From positions 124,001 through 188,000 of the forward strand of contig JBJMHZ010000004.1 in NCBI GenBank assembly GCA_045807125.1: DNA of 64,000 nt, in the 5' to 3' direction. The notes beneath the pieces are model-generated. The model was not told the DNA's origin and ran no database searches. It saw only the letters and a program-made list of their open reading frames with translations. Within the stretch, counting starts at the first letter, position 1; each line of letters begins with the position of its first letter. Positions 17,101 through 23,806 of this stretch are shown here, piece by piece. Made by a program: the position numbers and the translations under genes. This stretch comes from JBJMHZ01 sp045807125. GTDB taxonomy: Bacteria > Actinomycetota > Actinomycetes > JAWWOL01.

Positions 17101-17324
17101 GAGGGTCGCAGAACATCAACCTGAAGAACCTGGCCCTGGTGACGCGCACGACCTGCGCGCAGATCCGCTACCAGTACGACAACGAGCTGCTGCCGGCCAC
17201 GGACACGACGAACCCGCGCGGGTCGTACTACGCGCTGTCGGTCTCGGTCGGCAACAAGAGCACGAACGTCGTCTTCACCCTCGGCATTGCGGAGTTCAAG
17301 TCGCTCGTGGTCACCGTCGGGTGA
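14154..17324 (+). CDS. Large secreted protein: sialidase-like BNR region plus Ig-like choice-of-anchor repeats
   Basis: A 1056-residue protein with a signal peptide (MVALRRYALAVAAVTTLGMT, cleavage near TASA). Residues about 60-500 carry BNR/Asp-box-like motifs (SEDGGSTFTRF, STDGGQTWTL, STDHGQSFAT), typical of beta-propeller sialidase-like folds. From about 500 onward at least three Ig-like repeats of the choice-of-anchor D/HYDIN type appear, each with a TVTNTGQADL- or TIQNTGNEDL-like strand and a (D/S)DP.TPT turn. No sortase signal or C-terminal membrane helix is visible, so the protein is probably released. The catalytic Arg triad of true sialidases was not identified. The role is probably adhesion or surface binding. 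A strong terminator follows. Confidence 0.8.
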   Translation: MVALRRYALAVAAVTTLGMTLSLPVTASAGQSASGASARSSPADASHPTHPATAQDYLHSKHKAPSGSGFIRNVDSSTGSFTEPSIAVNPANTNEIVVAAGFGGWNGGNAPLFVSEDGGSTFTRFNSIPPPPNGTATNGCPCDQAIDFGRDGTLYGTFLAFSSTVSEIYSGSTTDPTSAASWSWNAPGSPPTAQVSSINSSGTPHSVDQPWLLVNRDPTTAAQDNTYTAYDDFNGSPDMRVAVATGTQPPNFVRDNKVGDSGGGINPGHRLANDPTTGFMYDLWQQSPGGGSGGSQSVNYRLNRSTDGGQTWTLNGSGTGIVVANADSDQPTKFGTVNALLGGVDHAAVDPTTGDVYVVYGNRDSGTGNNRLSLARLQSDSTGNNMNVTATTFVTGQVQAALPSIAVASNGTIGILYDTFDGFSSTGLPIFTAHFAMSTDHGQSFATQTLETFLSPNKDNGNARQRNLGDYQQVKVAGRTFYGVFTGNAAATGGATSKMDPVFFKVSAGGPVIAVSGSLAFGTVARGTSQTRDLTIQNTGNEDLLVNGVSMASGSDPAFSVLSNPGVPQTIPPGGSVVFSVKFAPTASSSDGLRTGNVTISSSDPITPTVTVPVSGTVGVPTAVLSPGPLTFSATCSGTASDLTETVTNTGQADLTVQTASISGPDSGDFSVVNASALPVVVHPGSSYALTVRFTPSSGGPKSATLTITTDDPVTPTLTASLSGNGATSKIVAGSNSLNFGGVAVDDRTSPSTVSLVLAVFNQSDCPLTVNSLVAATAPEFTLSGPPTTPTVIGAHNELDLTLVFNPSAAGARSGSFSLASTDPATPVLTVALAGTGLLPTIGTSTNRIVFPPTVVEPTAAGLGGTTSNLTVTNTGQAELIMDSQVTSGVPFSVASATSPPSRYSANTGFNLPVTFHPSGSPTSTTYNGTLTLTDNGPTAVSTVVQLCGEAVGRGIRVTVVNKAGTPYSKVDKLQLQPHGVTGGSQNINLKNLALVTRTTCAQIRYQYDNELLPATDTTNPRGSYYALSVSVGNKSTNVVFTLGIAEFKSLVVTVG

Positions 17325-17330
17325 GCGGGC

Positions 17331-17363
17331 GAGGGGGCGGCCAGGACCAGCGGCCGCCCCCTC
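17331..17363. terminator. Strong bidirectional hairpin terminator
   Basis: A perfect 12-bp stem (GAGGGGGCGGCC paired with GGCCGCCCCCTC) with a 9-nt loop lies between the end of the large secreted protein gene and the convergent lipoprotein gene. No U-tract is present, as is common in actinomycetes. Confidence 0.8.
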
Positions 17364-17370
17364 GTCAGCC

Positions 17371-17850
17371 CTACGGCAGCGTGTTGACGTAGACCCGTAC
17401 GGCGAACGTCATCGACGGGTCGCACCCGTCGCCGCAGGACGCGCGATGGCTCTGCACCACGACGTCGCCAGGGTTGCCCGCCAGCAGGCGGGCGCGGGCC
17501 GGTCCGGGCGACGGATAGCCGGTCGCCGCCTGCAGGTAGAGCGGACGGTCCTGGCCGGTGCCGCCTCGCGGCCCGACGAGGTACGGCGGTACCCACGCCG
17601 AGCTGCCGTCCCCGAGGCTCAGCTCGAGACGCTGGCCCATGTCGACGAGGACGACCCGGCCGTTGTCCGCATCGGACAGCTGGACGACGCCGTGGCCGCG
17701 CTCGTCCCACACCGCGGCATCCGCCCGCCGATCGGCCGTGCTCTGGTGCCGGGCGGCGCGCGCGGTGGCGGAAGGCTCCGATCCGGCGCGATCGGCCCCG
17801 CACCCGGTGGTGGCCACCAGGAGCGCTGCCAACCCGTAGCGCCACATCAT
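17371..17850 (-). CDS. Putative secreted lipoprotein, unknown
   Basis: A 159-residue product from ATG 17850 (MMWRYGLAALLVATTGCGAD), with GGAG 8 nt upstream. The lipobox-like ATTGC suggests lipid attachment at a cysteine near residue 17. After a variable linker, a beta-rich domain contains RVVLVDMGQRLELSLGDGSS, WVPPYLV and a C-terminal NPGDVVVQSHRASCGDGCDP with two cysteines. The GQxLELxLG..WVPP pattern is loosely like chagasin/I42-type inhibitors, but this is a weak resemblance. It lies next to two other secreted-protein genes. Confidence 0.6.
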   Translation of the reverse strand: MMWRYGLAALLVATTGCGADRAGSEPSATARAARHQSTADRRADAAVWDERGHGVVQLSDADNGRVVLVDMGQRLELSLGDGSSAWVPPYLVGPRGGTGQDRPLYLQAATGYPSPGPARARLLAGNPGDVVVQSHRASCGDGCDPSMTFAVRVYVNTLP

Positions 17851-17913
17851 CGATCGCTCCACGCTCATGAGACGCGGGCAGGCGCCGGCGGGATCCACGC
17901 CATGCGGGGCTCC

Positions 17914-18828
17914 CTACGACTGGCGGTTGGCGTCGATCTGGTCGAAGTCGCCGTAGCCGTTGCGGCTCCCACCGCCGCCGGACCACTGCCACATCAGCGC
18001 GTGGCTGCTGGACGTCGTCACCCCGCCGAAGAAGCGGGCGCAGGTCGACGTGCCGCGCAGGCACCAGCCGTACGGAGGATCGCTCAGCTTGCTCGTGAAG
18101 GGCTGGTAGGTCCACTCGTCGGTGCCGGGGATGCTCCCGTAGCTGGTGCCCGCGAAGATGCTCGTCCAGACGTCGGGCGCTGAGTAGACGCCGGGGACGA
18201 AGTGGGTGCGCTGCTTGATGTAGTCCCAGTAGCCGTTGAAGGTCGCCCGGTCGAGCCGCGCGGGGACGAAGCTCTGCACGACCCGGCCGCTGCAAGGCGA
18301 CGCGTAGACGGAGTTCCAGCCGTTGTCCGGCGCCGGCGTGTAGCTGGGCGCGTCACCAGGCAGCTCGATGTCCATCCAGATCACCGGATAGGTGACGGCC
18401 AGGTGCGAGACGTTGCTCGCCGTGCGCTGCGCCTGGGCGTTGCCCCACGCGTACGCCTCCCGCGCCGTGCCGTCGTAGTGCGGGTCCACGCCGGGGCCAC
18501 CCATGAACCAGTAGACGCCGGTGCCGATGCCCTTGTGGTACGTGCGGCGGTTGGCATTGGCCTGCGCGCTGTTGGCCGACGACCACACGATCTTGCCGCC
18601 GCAGCCCTGCCATCTCGCCCAGTTGCCCGCCATGCCGATGTAGCCGCCGTAGTAGCCGCCGACGACCGGCTCCCGGTACGGCGCGCTGCCGGTGATGGTC
18701 ACCGACGCGCTGTCGGTGCCGTACCAGAAGCCGGACGGGCCGTCGGCGGCGAGCGCCGGCGCCGGCAGCCCGAGCGTCAGTGCCATCGCGCCCACGGCGA
18801 CCACGCGCGCCGCCAGCCGAGATGCCAT
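17914..18828 (-). CDS. Secreted Rv2525c-like/GH25-like glycoside-hydrolase-fold protein
   Basis: A 304-residue secreted protein with a signal peptide (MASRLAARVVAVGAMALTLG, cleavage near ALA-AD). Features include GFWYGTDSASV, YPVIWMDIELPG (an acidic residue at a strand end, as in TIM-barrel hydrolases), HFVPGVYSAPDVW and a C-terminal LMWQWSGGGG...FDQIDAN segment. The terminal W-Q-W and D-x-I/D-x-N pattern is typical of GH25-like and DUF1906-type proteins acting near the cell wall. ATG 18828 is chosen for its AGGCAGGTGG ribosome site; an upstream GTG (18852) is possible. Whether it is an active muramidase cannot be judged from the sequence. Confidence 0.6.
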   Translation of the reverse strand: MASRLAARVVAVGAMALTLGLPAPALAADGPSGFWYGTDSASVTITGSAPYREPVVGGYYGGYIGMAGNWARWQGCGGKIVWSSANSAQANANRRTYHKGIGTGVYWFMGGPGVDPHYDGTAREAYAWGNAQAQRTASNVSHLAVTYPVIWMDIELPGDAPSYTPAPDNGWNSVYASPCSGRVVQSFVPARLDRATFNGYWDYIKQRTHFVPGVYSAPDVWTSIFAGTSYGSIPGTDEWTYQPFTSKLSDPPYGWCLRGTSTCARFFGGVTTSSSHALMWQWSGGGGSRNGYGDFDQIDANRQS

Positions 18829-18920
18829 CCCATCCACCTGCCTCTCAGGCACGATGATGCGCCGCGGGACACGGCGGCAGCAACCGGGCCGAACGACTCC
18901 GAGACCGCTACGATTCGCCG

Positions 18921-19940
18921 ATGCGTCCTCGGCTCAAGCTGCCCGTCGTGATCGCCTCGCTGGTGGCGGCTCTCGCCGGGCCCGCGACCGGGGGAGCGCC
19001 CGCGGCCATGGCGATCACCGGTGGCGCGCCCGACGGCAGCGGTCATCCGTACGTCGCCATGGTGCTCGGCCCGGGCGCCACCGCACCGGGCTGCACCGGA
19101 GCGCTCGTCCGGACGGACGGGGGCGCGCAGGTCGTCCTCACCGACGCGCACTGCCTGTTCCGGGGCGGCCGGCACGACGGCACCGGCGTCCGGTTCACGT
19201 TCGCCTCGACGTGGAGCGCTTCGGCTCAGCTGCACTGGGGTCGCTTCTACGTCGACCCCGGCTATCACCCCAGGCTGTCCACCATGCACGACATCGCGGT
19301 CATCGTGCCCTACCGGACGCAATCGCCGGCACCGGCGCATCTCGCGGCGGTCGGGAAGCTCGGCACGTGGACCGGCTCGACGGTGACGGTGGTCGGCACC
19401 GGCAGCCCGTACCGGGGACAGCGCCGGGTCGCCACGGAGCGGATCACCAGGCACGACGCGTACTGGCTCTATCTCGTGCCTGGCAACGGCAACACGTGCA
19501 GCGGCGACTCGGGCGGTCCTGACCTGATCCCCGGCACCGCGACGGTGCTCGCCCTCACCGATCGCGGCACCTGCTCCTGGGACCAGGACACCCGGACCGA
19601 CACCGCGGCCGTGCACCAGCTGGTCGGGGCCGCGGCGACGTGGCCGCGCACCGCTCCGCGGCTGTCCATCGCGCTGTCGGCCTCCAGCGTGCCGGTCGGA
19701 TCGAGCGTCACCCTGCGCGGCCGGACCAGCGCGCTCTACTCGGGGGAGACCCTGTACCGGCAGGGCTACTACGGCGGCGCCTGGCACGCCTGGGCGACGA
19801 CGAGCGTGCGCTGGGACGGCAGCTACTCGTTCACCATCTCGCCGACCGTCCGGACGACGGACCACTACCGGTTGTGGCTGCCGGCCAACGGTGCGCACCC
19901 CGCGGGCGCCAGCGCCACGGTCGCGCTGACCGTCCACTGA
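18921..19940 (+). CDS. Secreted trypsin-like serine protease (S1 family) with C-terminal Ig-like domain
   Basis: A 339-residue protein with a signal peptide (about 1-31) and an ITGG mature start. The catalytic triad is visible: H77 (TDAHC), D124 (MHDIAVI), S197 (GDSGGP). Residues about 245-339 form a beta-sandwich-like tail (VPVGSSVTLRGRTS, DHYRLWLPANGAHPAG), common in actinomycete secreted proteins. The I-T-G-G start right after the signal region suggests little or no propeptide. It is divergent from the GH25-like gene, so the two may share a promoter region (18829-18920). Confidence 0.88.
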   Translation: MRPRLKLPVVIASLVAALAGPATGGAPAAMAITGGAPDGSGHPYVAMVLGPGATAPGCTGALVRTDGGAQVVLTDAHCLFRGGRHDGTGVRFTFASTWSASAQLHWGRFYVDPGYHPRLSTMHDIAVIVPYRTQSPAPAHLAAVGKLGTWTGSTVTVVGTGSPYRGQRRVATERITRHDAYWLYLVPGNGNTCSGDSGGPDLIPGTATVLALTDRGTCSWDQDTRTDTAAVHQLVGAAATWPRTAPRLSIALSASSVPVGSSVTLRGRTSALYSGETLYRQGYYGGAWHAWATTSVRWDGSYSFTISPTVRTTDHYRLWLPANGAHPAGASATVALTVH

Positions 19941-20000
19941 TGCCGGCCCGCTGGCCGTGCTCGCGAGCGCATAGGCGCCCGACTGGAGCCGCATCGAGCT

Positions 20001-20282
20001 CTACGTCGAGCTGCGGCACGGGCACGGGCACGGCAGCGGCTGGGCACGCTCGGTGCCGGCGTGGCCGTCGTGCAGCACGAGCGTGCCCCGGCGCGGCAGC
20101 GACAAGCGGTGCAGCGCAACGATGAGCGGTGACCATGCCGCGCGCCACGAGCCGCGCGGCCGTGACCGGGGTGCCCGCGGGGTTGCCGCGCGGGCCTGCG
20201 CGGCGAGCCGCCTGCAGGCGCCCTCGTCGAGCATGTCCTTGACGCGCTGATCGGCGATCGCGTGACTGGCGATGGGGTTCAT
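20001..20282 (-). CDS. Small hypothetical protein, second gene of a bicistron
   Basis: A 93-residue product beginning MNPIASHAIADQRVKDMLDE, with a helical, Arg/Ala-rich middle (CRRLAAQARAATPRAPRSRP) and a C-terminal LVLHDGHAG segment. The start resembles a widespread class of short actinobacterial proteins of unknown function. The ATG overlaps the stop of a 30-codon gene (ATGA), so translation is probably coupled. The promoter element at 20412-20435 points this way. Function unknown. Confidence 0.55.
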   Translation of the reverse strand: MNPIASHAIADQRVKDMLDEGACRRLAAQARAATPRAPRSRPRGSWRAAWSPLIVALHRLSLPRRGTLVLHDGHAGTERAQPLPCPCPCRSST

Positions 20283-20371
20283 GCCCGATCACCGGTGTCC
20301 CGACCGCGATGGTCGTGATGTCGGTGATGCGCGGTGTGGTCGTCCGTGACTGCTGCGCTACTGGCTCGCAT
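20279..20371 (-). CDS. 30-residue His-rich small ORF, first gene of the bicistron
   Basis: ATG 20371 has a near-ideal ribosome site (AGGAG, 5 nt away). The product is MRASSAAVTDDHTAHHRHHD followed by HRGRDTGDRA; 6 of its 30 residues are His. It ends in an ATGA overlap with the 93-residue gene. It lies about 40 bp downstream of the shared promoter element. It may be a real peptide, a metal-binding leader or a translational coupling device; the sequence does not decide. Confidence 0.5.
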   Translation of the reverse strand: MRASSAAVTDDHTAHHRHHDHRGRDTGDRA

Positions 20372-20411
20372 GTTCTCTCCTGTGGTCGAGCATTGATCGG
20401 TCGATGCGCCG

Positions 20412-20435
20412 CACGCTAGGCGGGCATGCTTTGCA
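20412..20435 (-). promoter_or_regulatory. Shared promoter/operator element, leftward copy
   Basis: Read on the minus strand it contains TGCAAAGC, then TGCC, then CCTAGCGTG, matching the element before the FAD oxidoreductase gene (23752-23775) at 21 of 24 positions with identical spacing. CTAGCGT is a plausible -10 region. It faces the small bicistron and lies about 75 bp upstream of the BTAD regulator start. Confidence 0.65.
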
Positions 20436-20509
20436 CGCGCTTATCCACGACCTTGTTCAGCCGTCGTGGCCATGCGGCCGCAGTAGACTTCCGCGCAGGG
20501 AGGGCGAGC

Positions 20510-23500
20510 TTGGCCGGCGCACTGCGCGTTCGTCTGCTGGGCGGTTTTCACGTATCGGCCGGAGAGTCGGACGTCGCCCCCAGCGCATGGCGGCTGCGCA
20601 AGGCGCGGACGCTCGTGAAGCTCCTCGCGCTCGAACCGGCTCATCGGCTGCATCGCGAGCGCGTTGTCGACGCCCTGTGGCCCGACGTCGACCCGGAAGC
20701 GGGGCGCAACAACCTGCACCAGGTCGTCCACGCGGCGAGGAGCGCACTGTCGACCGTCGGCCTCGACCGCGCCGACGCGCTCGGGATGCACGACGACCTC
20801 GTCGTGCTCGGCCCTGGCTGCGTCGTCGTGACCGATCTCGAGGAGCTGTCGTCGGCGGTGCGCGCGGCCGAGTCCGACGGCGACCACGACGCGCTCACCG
20901 CCGCCCTCGACCGCTGGCCGGGCGACCTCCTGCCCGAGGACGTGTACGAGCCGTGGGCGCAGGCATGCCTGAGCGGCTTCCGCGAGTGGCGGTCGCGGGT
21001 CGTCATGGACCTCGTGGAGGCCCGCCTCCAGGCGGACGACCCGGAGCTGGCCGTGTCGCTGCTGGCGCCCGTGGTGAGCGCCGACCCGCTTCACGAGCCG
21101 GCGCAACGGTCGATGATGCGGGCGCTGTCCGCCGCGGGTCGGCGGTCTGAGGCGCTGCTGGTCTTCGAGCGGCTGCGCCGTGCCCTGCGCGACGAGCTCG
21201 CCGCCGATCCCGAGCCGGAGACGCGGCAGCTGCTCCGCGCGCTCCTGGCCGACCAGAGCGGTGCGGCGGCCGCGGAGATTCCCCGTCCGCGCGACGGCGG
21301 CAACCTGCCTGCGCCGGTGACGAGGATGGTGGGCCGCGACCGCGAGCTCGCCGAGACGGCCGCGATCCTCGCGCGCACGCGCCTGCTGACCCTTACCGGC
21401 ACGGGGGGCGCGGGCAAGACGACGCTGGCCGTCGAGCTGGCCCGCCGGCGGACGCCCGACTATGCGGGCGGCGTCCATCTCGTCGAGCTCGCGGCGGTCG
21501 CCGACGGCGAGCTGGTGGTGCCCGAGATAGCCCGCTCGCTCCAGGTGCAGCTGCCGTCGGACGCGCATCCGCTGCAGTCGCTGGTAGGGCAACTGCGGGA
21601 CCAGCAGTTGCTGCTGGTGCTCGACAACTGCGAGCACCTGCTCGAGACGTGCGCCCGGATCGTGAGCGTGCTGCTGCGCAGCTGCCCCGGCGTGTCCGTG
21701 CTCGCCACGAGCCGGGAGGCGCTGCGCATCGAGGGCGAGATCTCGTGGCGGACGCCCTCGCTCGCCCTGCCCGACCCGGCGCGCTCGCCCGGCGTGCAGG
21801 AGCTGGCCGCGGTGGCCGCCGTCCAGTTGTTCGTCGAGCGCGCCACGGCGGTTGCGCGGACGTTCGAGCTCACCGAGGAGAACGCGACAGCGGTCGCCGA
21901 GATCTGCTACCGGCTCGACGGCATGCCGCTGGCGCTGGAGCTGGCCGCGGCCTGCATTCCCGCGCTCGCGCCGCAGCAGATCGCGGAGCGGCTGGGCAGC
22001 GCGCTGACCCTGCTGCGCCGGGGCGATCGGGCGACCATCACCAGGCAGCAGACCCTGGAGGCGACGCTGGCGTGGAGCTACGACCTGCTCCTCGACGACG
22101 AGCGGGTGCTGCTCCGCCGGCTGGCCGTATTCGCCGGCCACTTCACGCTGGACGCGGTGGATGCGGTGTGCGGGCACGAGCTCGGCCAGGAGCGCGTCCT
22201 GGCGGCGCTGACGAGGCTCGTCGACACGTCGCTCCTCGTGGCCGAGGTGCGCGGGGCGGTCACCCGCTACCGGTTGCTCGAGACGGTGCACCAGTACGCG
22301 ACCCGGCTGCTGCGGGCGGCCGGTGAGCAGGCTGAGCTGCGCCGGGCGCACTGCGAGTGGTACTTGCGGTTCGCGATCCCCCGTGATCCCGAGGGTTCGC
22401 CGGCCCCCGAGGCGTCGCCGGCGTCGCAGGCGAGCCTGGACCTGGAGCACGACAACCTGCGGACCGCCCTCTCGTGGGCGCTGCGCCACCGCCCGGAGGC
22501 CGCGCTGCAGCTGGCCGTCGCGCTGTGGCCGTACTGGCTGGCGCGCGGCTTCTTCGCCGAGGGGGGTCGCTGGCTCGGGGCGGCCCTGGCGGCTCATGCG
22601 GAGCCGACCGCCCTCCGGGCGCGGGCGCTCCCGGCGCTCGCGGTGCTCGACGTGCGCCGCGGCAGCGGCGAGCGACTGGCGGAGCTCGGCGCCGAGGCGG
22701 TGGCCATCGCGAGGGCGCAGGACGACGACCCGGACGGGCTGGCGCAGGCGCTGCACGCCGACGCCGTCCTCGCCTACATGCGGGGCAGCTGGACGGAGTG
22801 CTGGCAGCGCACCATCGAGGCGCGCGAGGCGGCGACGGCCGGCGGAGCCGGCCAGGTGCGGGCGGCGTCGATGCACCTGCAGGCCGTCGTGCTGATGGGC
22901 CGCGGCGAGCTGCTCGCCGCGCGGGCGGTCATCGACGAGGTGCGCCTCGCGCTGCCGGAGGTGCCCAGGACCGGGCGCCCGTTCTTCCCACCGGTCATGC
23001 TCGGCTTCGCGGTCGAGGGGACGCGCACGGCGAGCCCGCGGGCGTACTTCGAGGAGACCGTGCTGCTCGGCCGGCACGTCGGCACGGAGCAGGCAGCGGC
23101 GTACGTGCTGTGCAACCTCGCCGATCTGGACCGCCTCGCCGGCGAGCTGGACGAGCCGCTCGCCCTGCTGGACGAGGCGGTCGCCCGGTTCGAGGGGCTC
23201 GATGACGTGGACGGGCAGGCGCTCGCGCTCAGCCGCCTGGGCTGCCTGCACCGCGTCCGGGGCGAGCTTCCCGACGCGAGGGCGGCGTTGAGCCGCAGCC
23301 TGCGGTTGCGCCGCGCCGTCGGCGACTTGCGGGCGATCGGGATCACCCAGGCCAACCTGGGCGTGCTCACCGCGGCGGAGGGCGATGTCGAGGAGGGCTG
23401 CGCACTGATCGAGCGGGCGGCGGCCGGCTTCGCGGCGACCGAGGACGAGGCCGGGCGCGTCGGCCTCTCCCTCACCGTGGCGAGCGTTCTCGCCGACGCG

Positions 23501-23746
23501 GGGGCCTTCGCCCCCGCCGGGCGGCGGCTGGCCGAGGTGCTGCCAGCCTCCGGGCGGGTGCCCGCCAACCATCGCGCCACCGGATGGGGCTACGCGATGC
23601 TCGGCGACATCGAGCGCCGGCTCGGCCGGGAGGAAGCTGCCGAGCGAGCGTCGAGGCGGGCCGGCGCCATCTTCGATGCGCTCGGCTGCGTGGACGGCGT
23701 CGCGCACGTGCGCGCGCAGCGCCTTCTGCCGCAAAGCCACGACTAA
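20510..23746 (+). CDS. SARP-like BTAD/NB-ARC/TPR transcriptional regulator
   Basis: A 1078-residue regulator. Residues 1-95 form an OmpR-type winged helix (LRVRLLGGFHVSAGE, WRLRKARTLVKLLAL), 140-250 a bacterial transcriptional activation domain, about 270-560 an NB-ARC/AAA ATPase with Walker A GTGGAGKT (297-304) and LLLVLDNCEH, and the rest TPR-like helices. TTG 20510 is preferred: GGGAGGG lies just upstream and homology starts there; an in-frame ATG at 20426 would overlap the promoter element. AfsR/SARP-type proteins activate adjacent genes. Here the same 24-bp element precedes the FAD oxidoreductase on its right and the bicistron on its left, which suggests both are targets. Confidence 0.85.
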   Translation: MAGALRVRLLGGFHVSAGESDVAPSAWRLRKARTLVKLLALEPAHRLHRERVVDALWPDVDPEAGRNNLHQVVHAARSALSTVGLDRADALGMHDDLVVLGPGCVVVTDLEELSSAVRAAESDGDHDALTAALDRWPGDLLPEDVYEPWAQACLSGFREWRSRVVMDLVEARLQADDPELAVSLLAPVVSADPLHEPAQRSMMRALSAAGRRSEALLVFERLRRALRDELAADPEPETRQLLRALLADQSGAAAAEIPRPRDGGNLPAPVTRMVGRDRELAETAAILARTRLLTLTGTGGAGKTTLAVELARRRTPDYAGGVHLVELAAVADGELVVPEIARSLQVQLPSDAHPLQSLVGQLRDQQLLLVLDNCEHLLETCARIVSVLLRSCPGVSVLATSREALRIEGEISWRTPSLALPDPARSPGVQELAAVAAVQLFVERATAVARTFELTEENATAVAEICYRLDGMPLALELAAACIPALAPQQIAERLGSALTLLRRGDRATITRQQTLEATLAWSYDLLLDDERVLLRRLAVFAGHFTLDAVDAVCGHELGQERVLAALTRLVDTSLLVAEVRGAVTRYRLLETVHQYATRLLRAAGEQAELRRAHCEWYLRFAIPRDPEGSPAPEASPASQASLDLEHDNLRTALSWALRHRPEAALQLAVALWPYWLARGFFAEGGRWLGAALAAHAEPTALRARALPALAVLDVRRGSGERLAELGAEAVAIARAQDDDPDGLAQALHADAVLAYMRGSWTECWQRTIEAREAATAGGAGQVRAASMHLQAVVLMGRGELLAARAVIDEVRLALPEVPRTGRPFFPPVMLGFAVEGTRTASPRAYFEETVLLGRHVGTEQAAAYVLCNLADLDRLAGELDEPLALLDEAVARFEGLDDVDGQALALSRLGCLHRVRGELPDARAALSRSLRLRRAVGDLRAIGITQANLGVLTAAEGDVEEGCALIERAAAGFAATEDEAGRVGLSLTVASVLADAGAFAPAGRRLAEVLPASGRVPANHRATGWGYAMLGDIERRLGREEAAERASRRAGAIFDALGCVDGVAHVRAQRLLPQSHD

Positions 23747-23751
23747 GCGGA

Positions 23752-23775
23752 TGCAAAGCCTGCCTTCCTAGCGTG
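23752..23775 (+). promoter_or_regulatory. Shared promoter/operator element, rightward copy
   Basis: It contains TGCAAAGC, TGCC and CCTAGCGTG in the same spacing as the inverted copy at 20412-20435. It ends 31 bp before the FAD oxidoreductase ATG, which has its own AGGAGGG ribosome site. It is likely the binding and -10 region for BTAD-dependent transcription. Confidence 0.65.
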
Positions 23776-23806
23776 GGCACCGAACCTAGAGCCCAGGAGG
23801 GCGACA

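Noticed and set aside
20441..23740. Open frame of about 1100 codons antisense to the BTAD regulator
   Set aside because: Arg/Gln/His-rich translation with no motifs; it mirrors the codon bias of the real gene, as do the long antisense frames over 14055-16541, 2194-4017 and 43094-45640.
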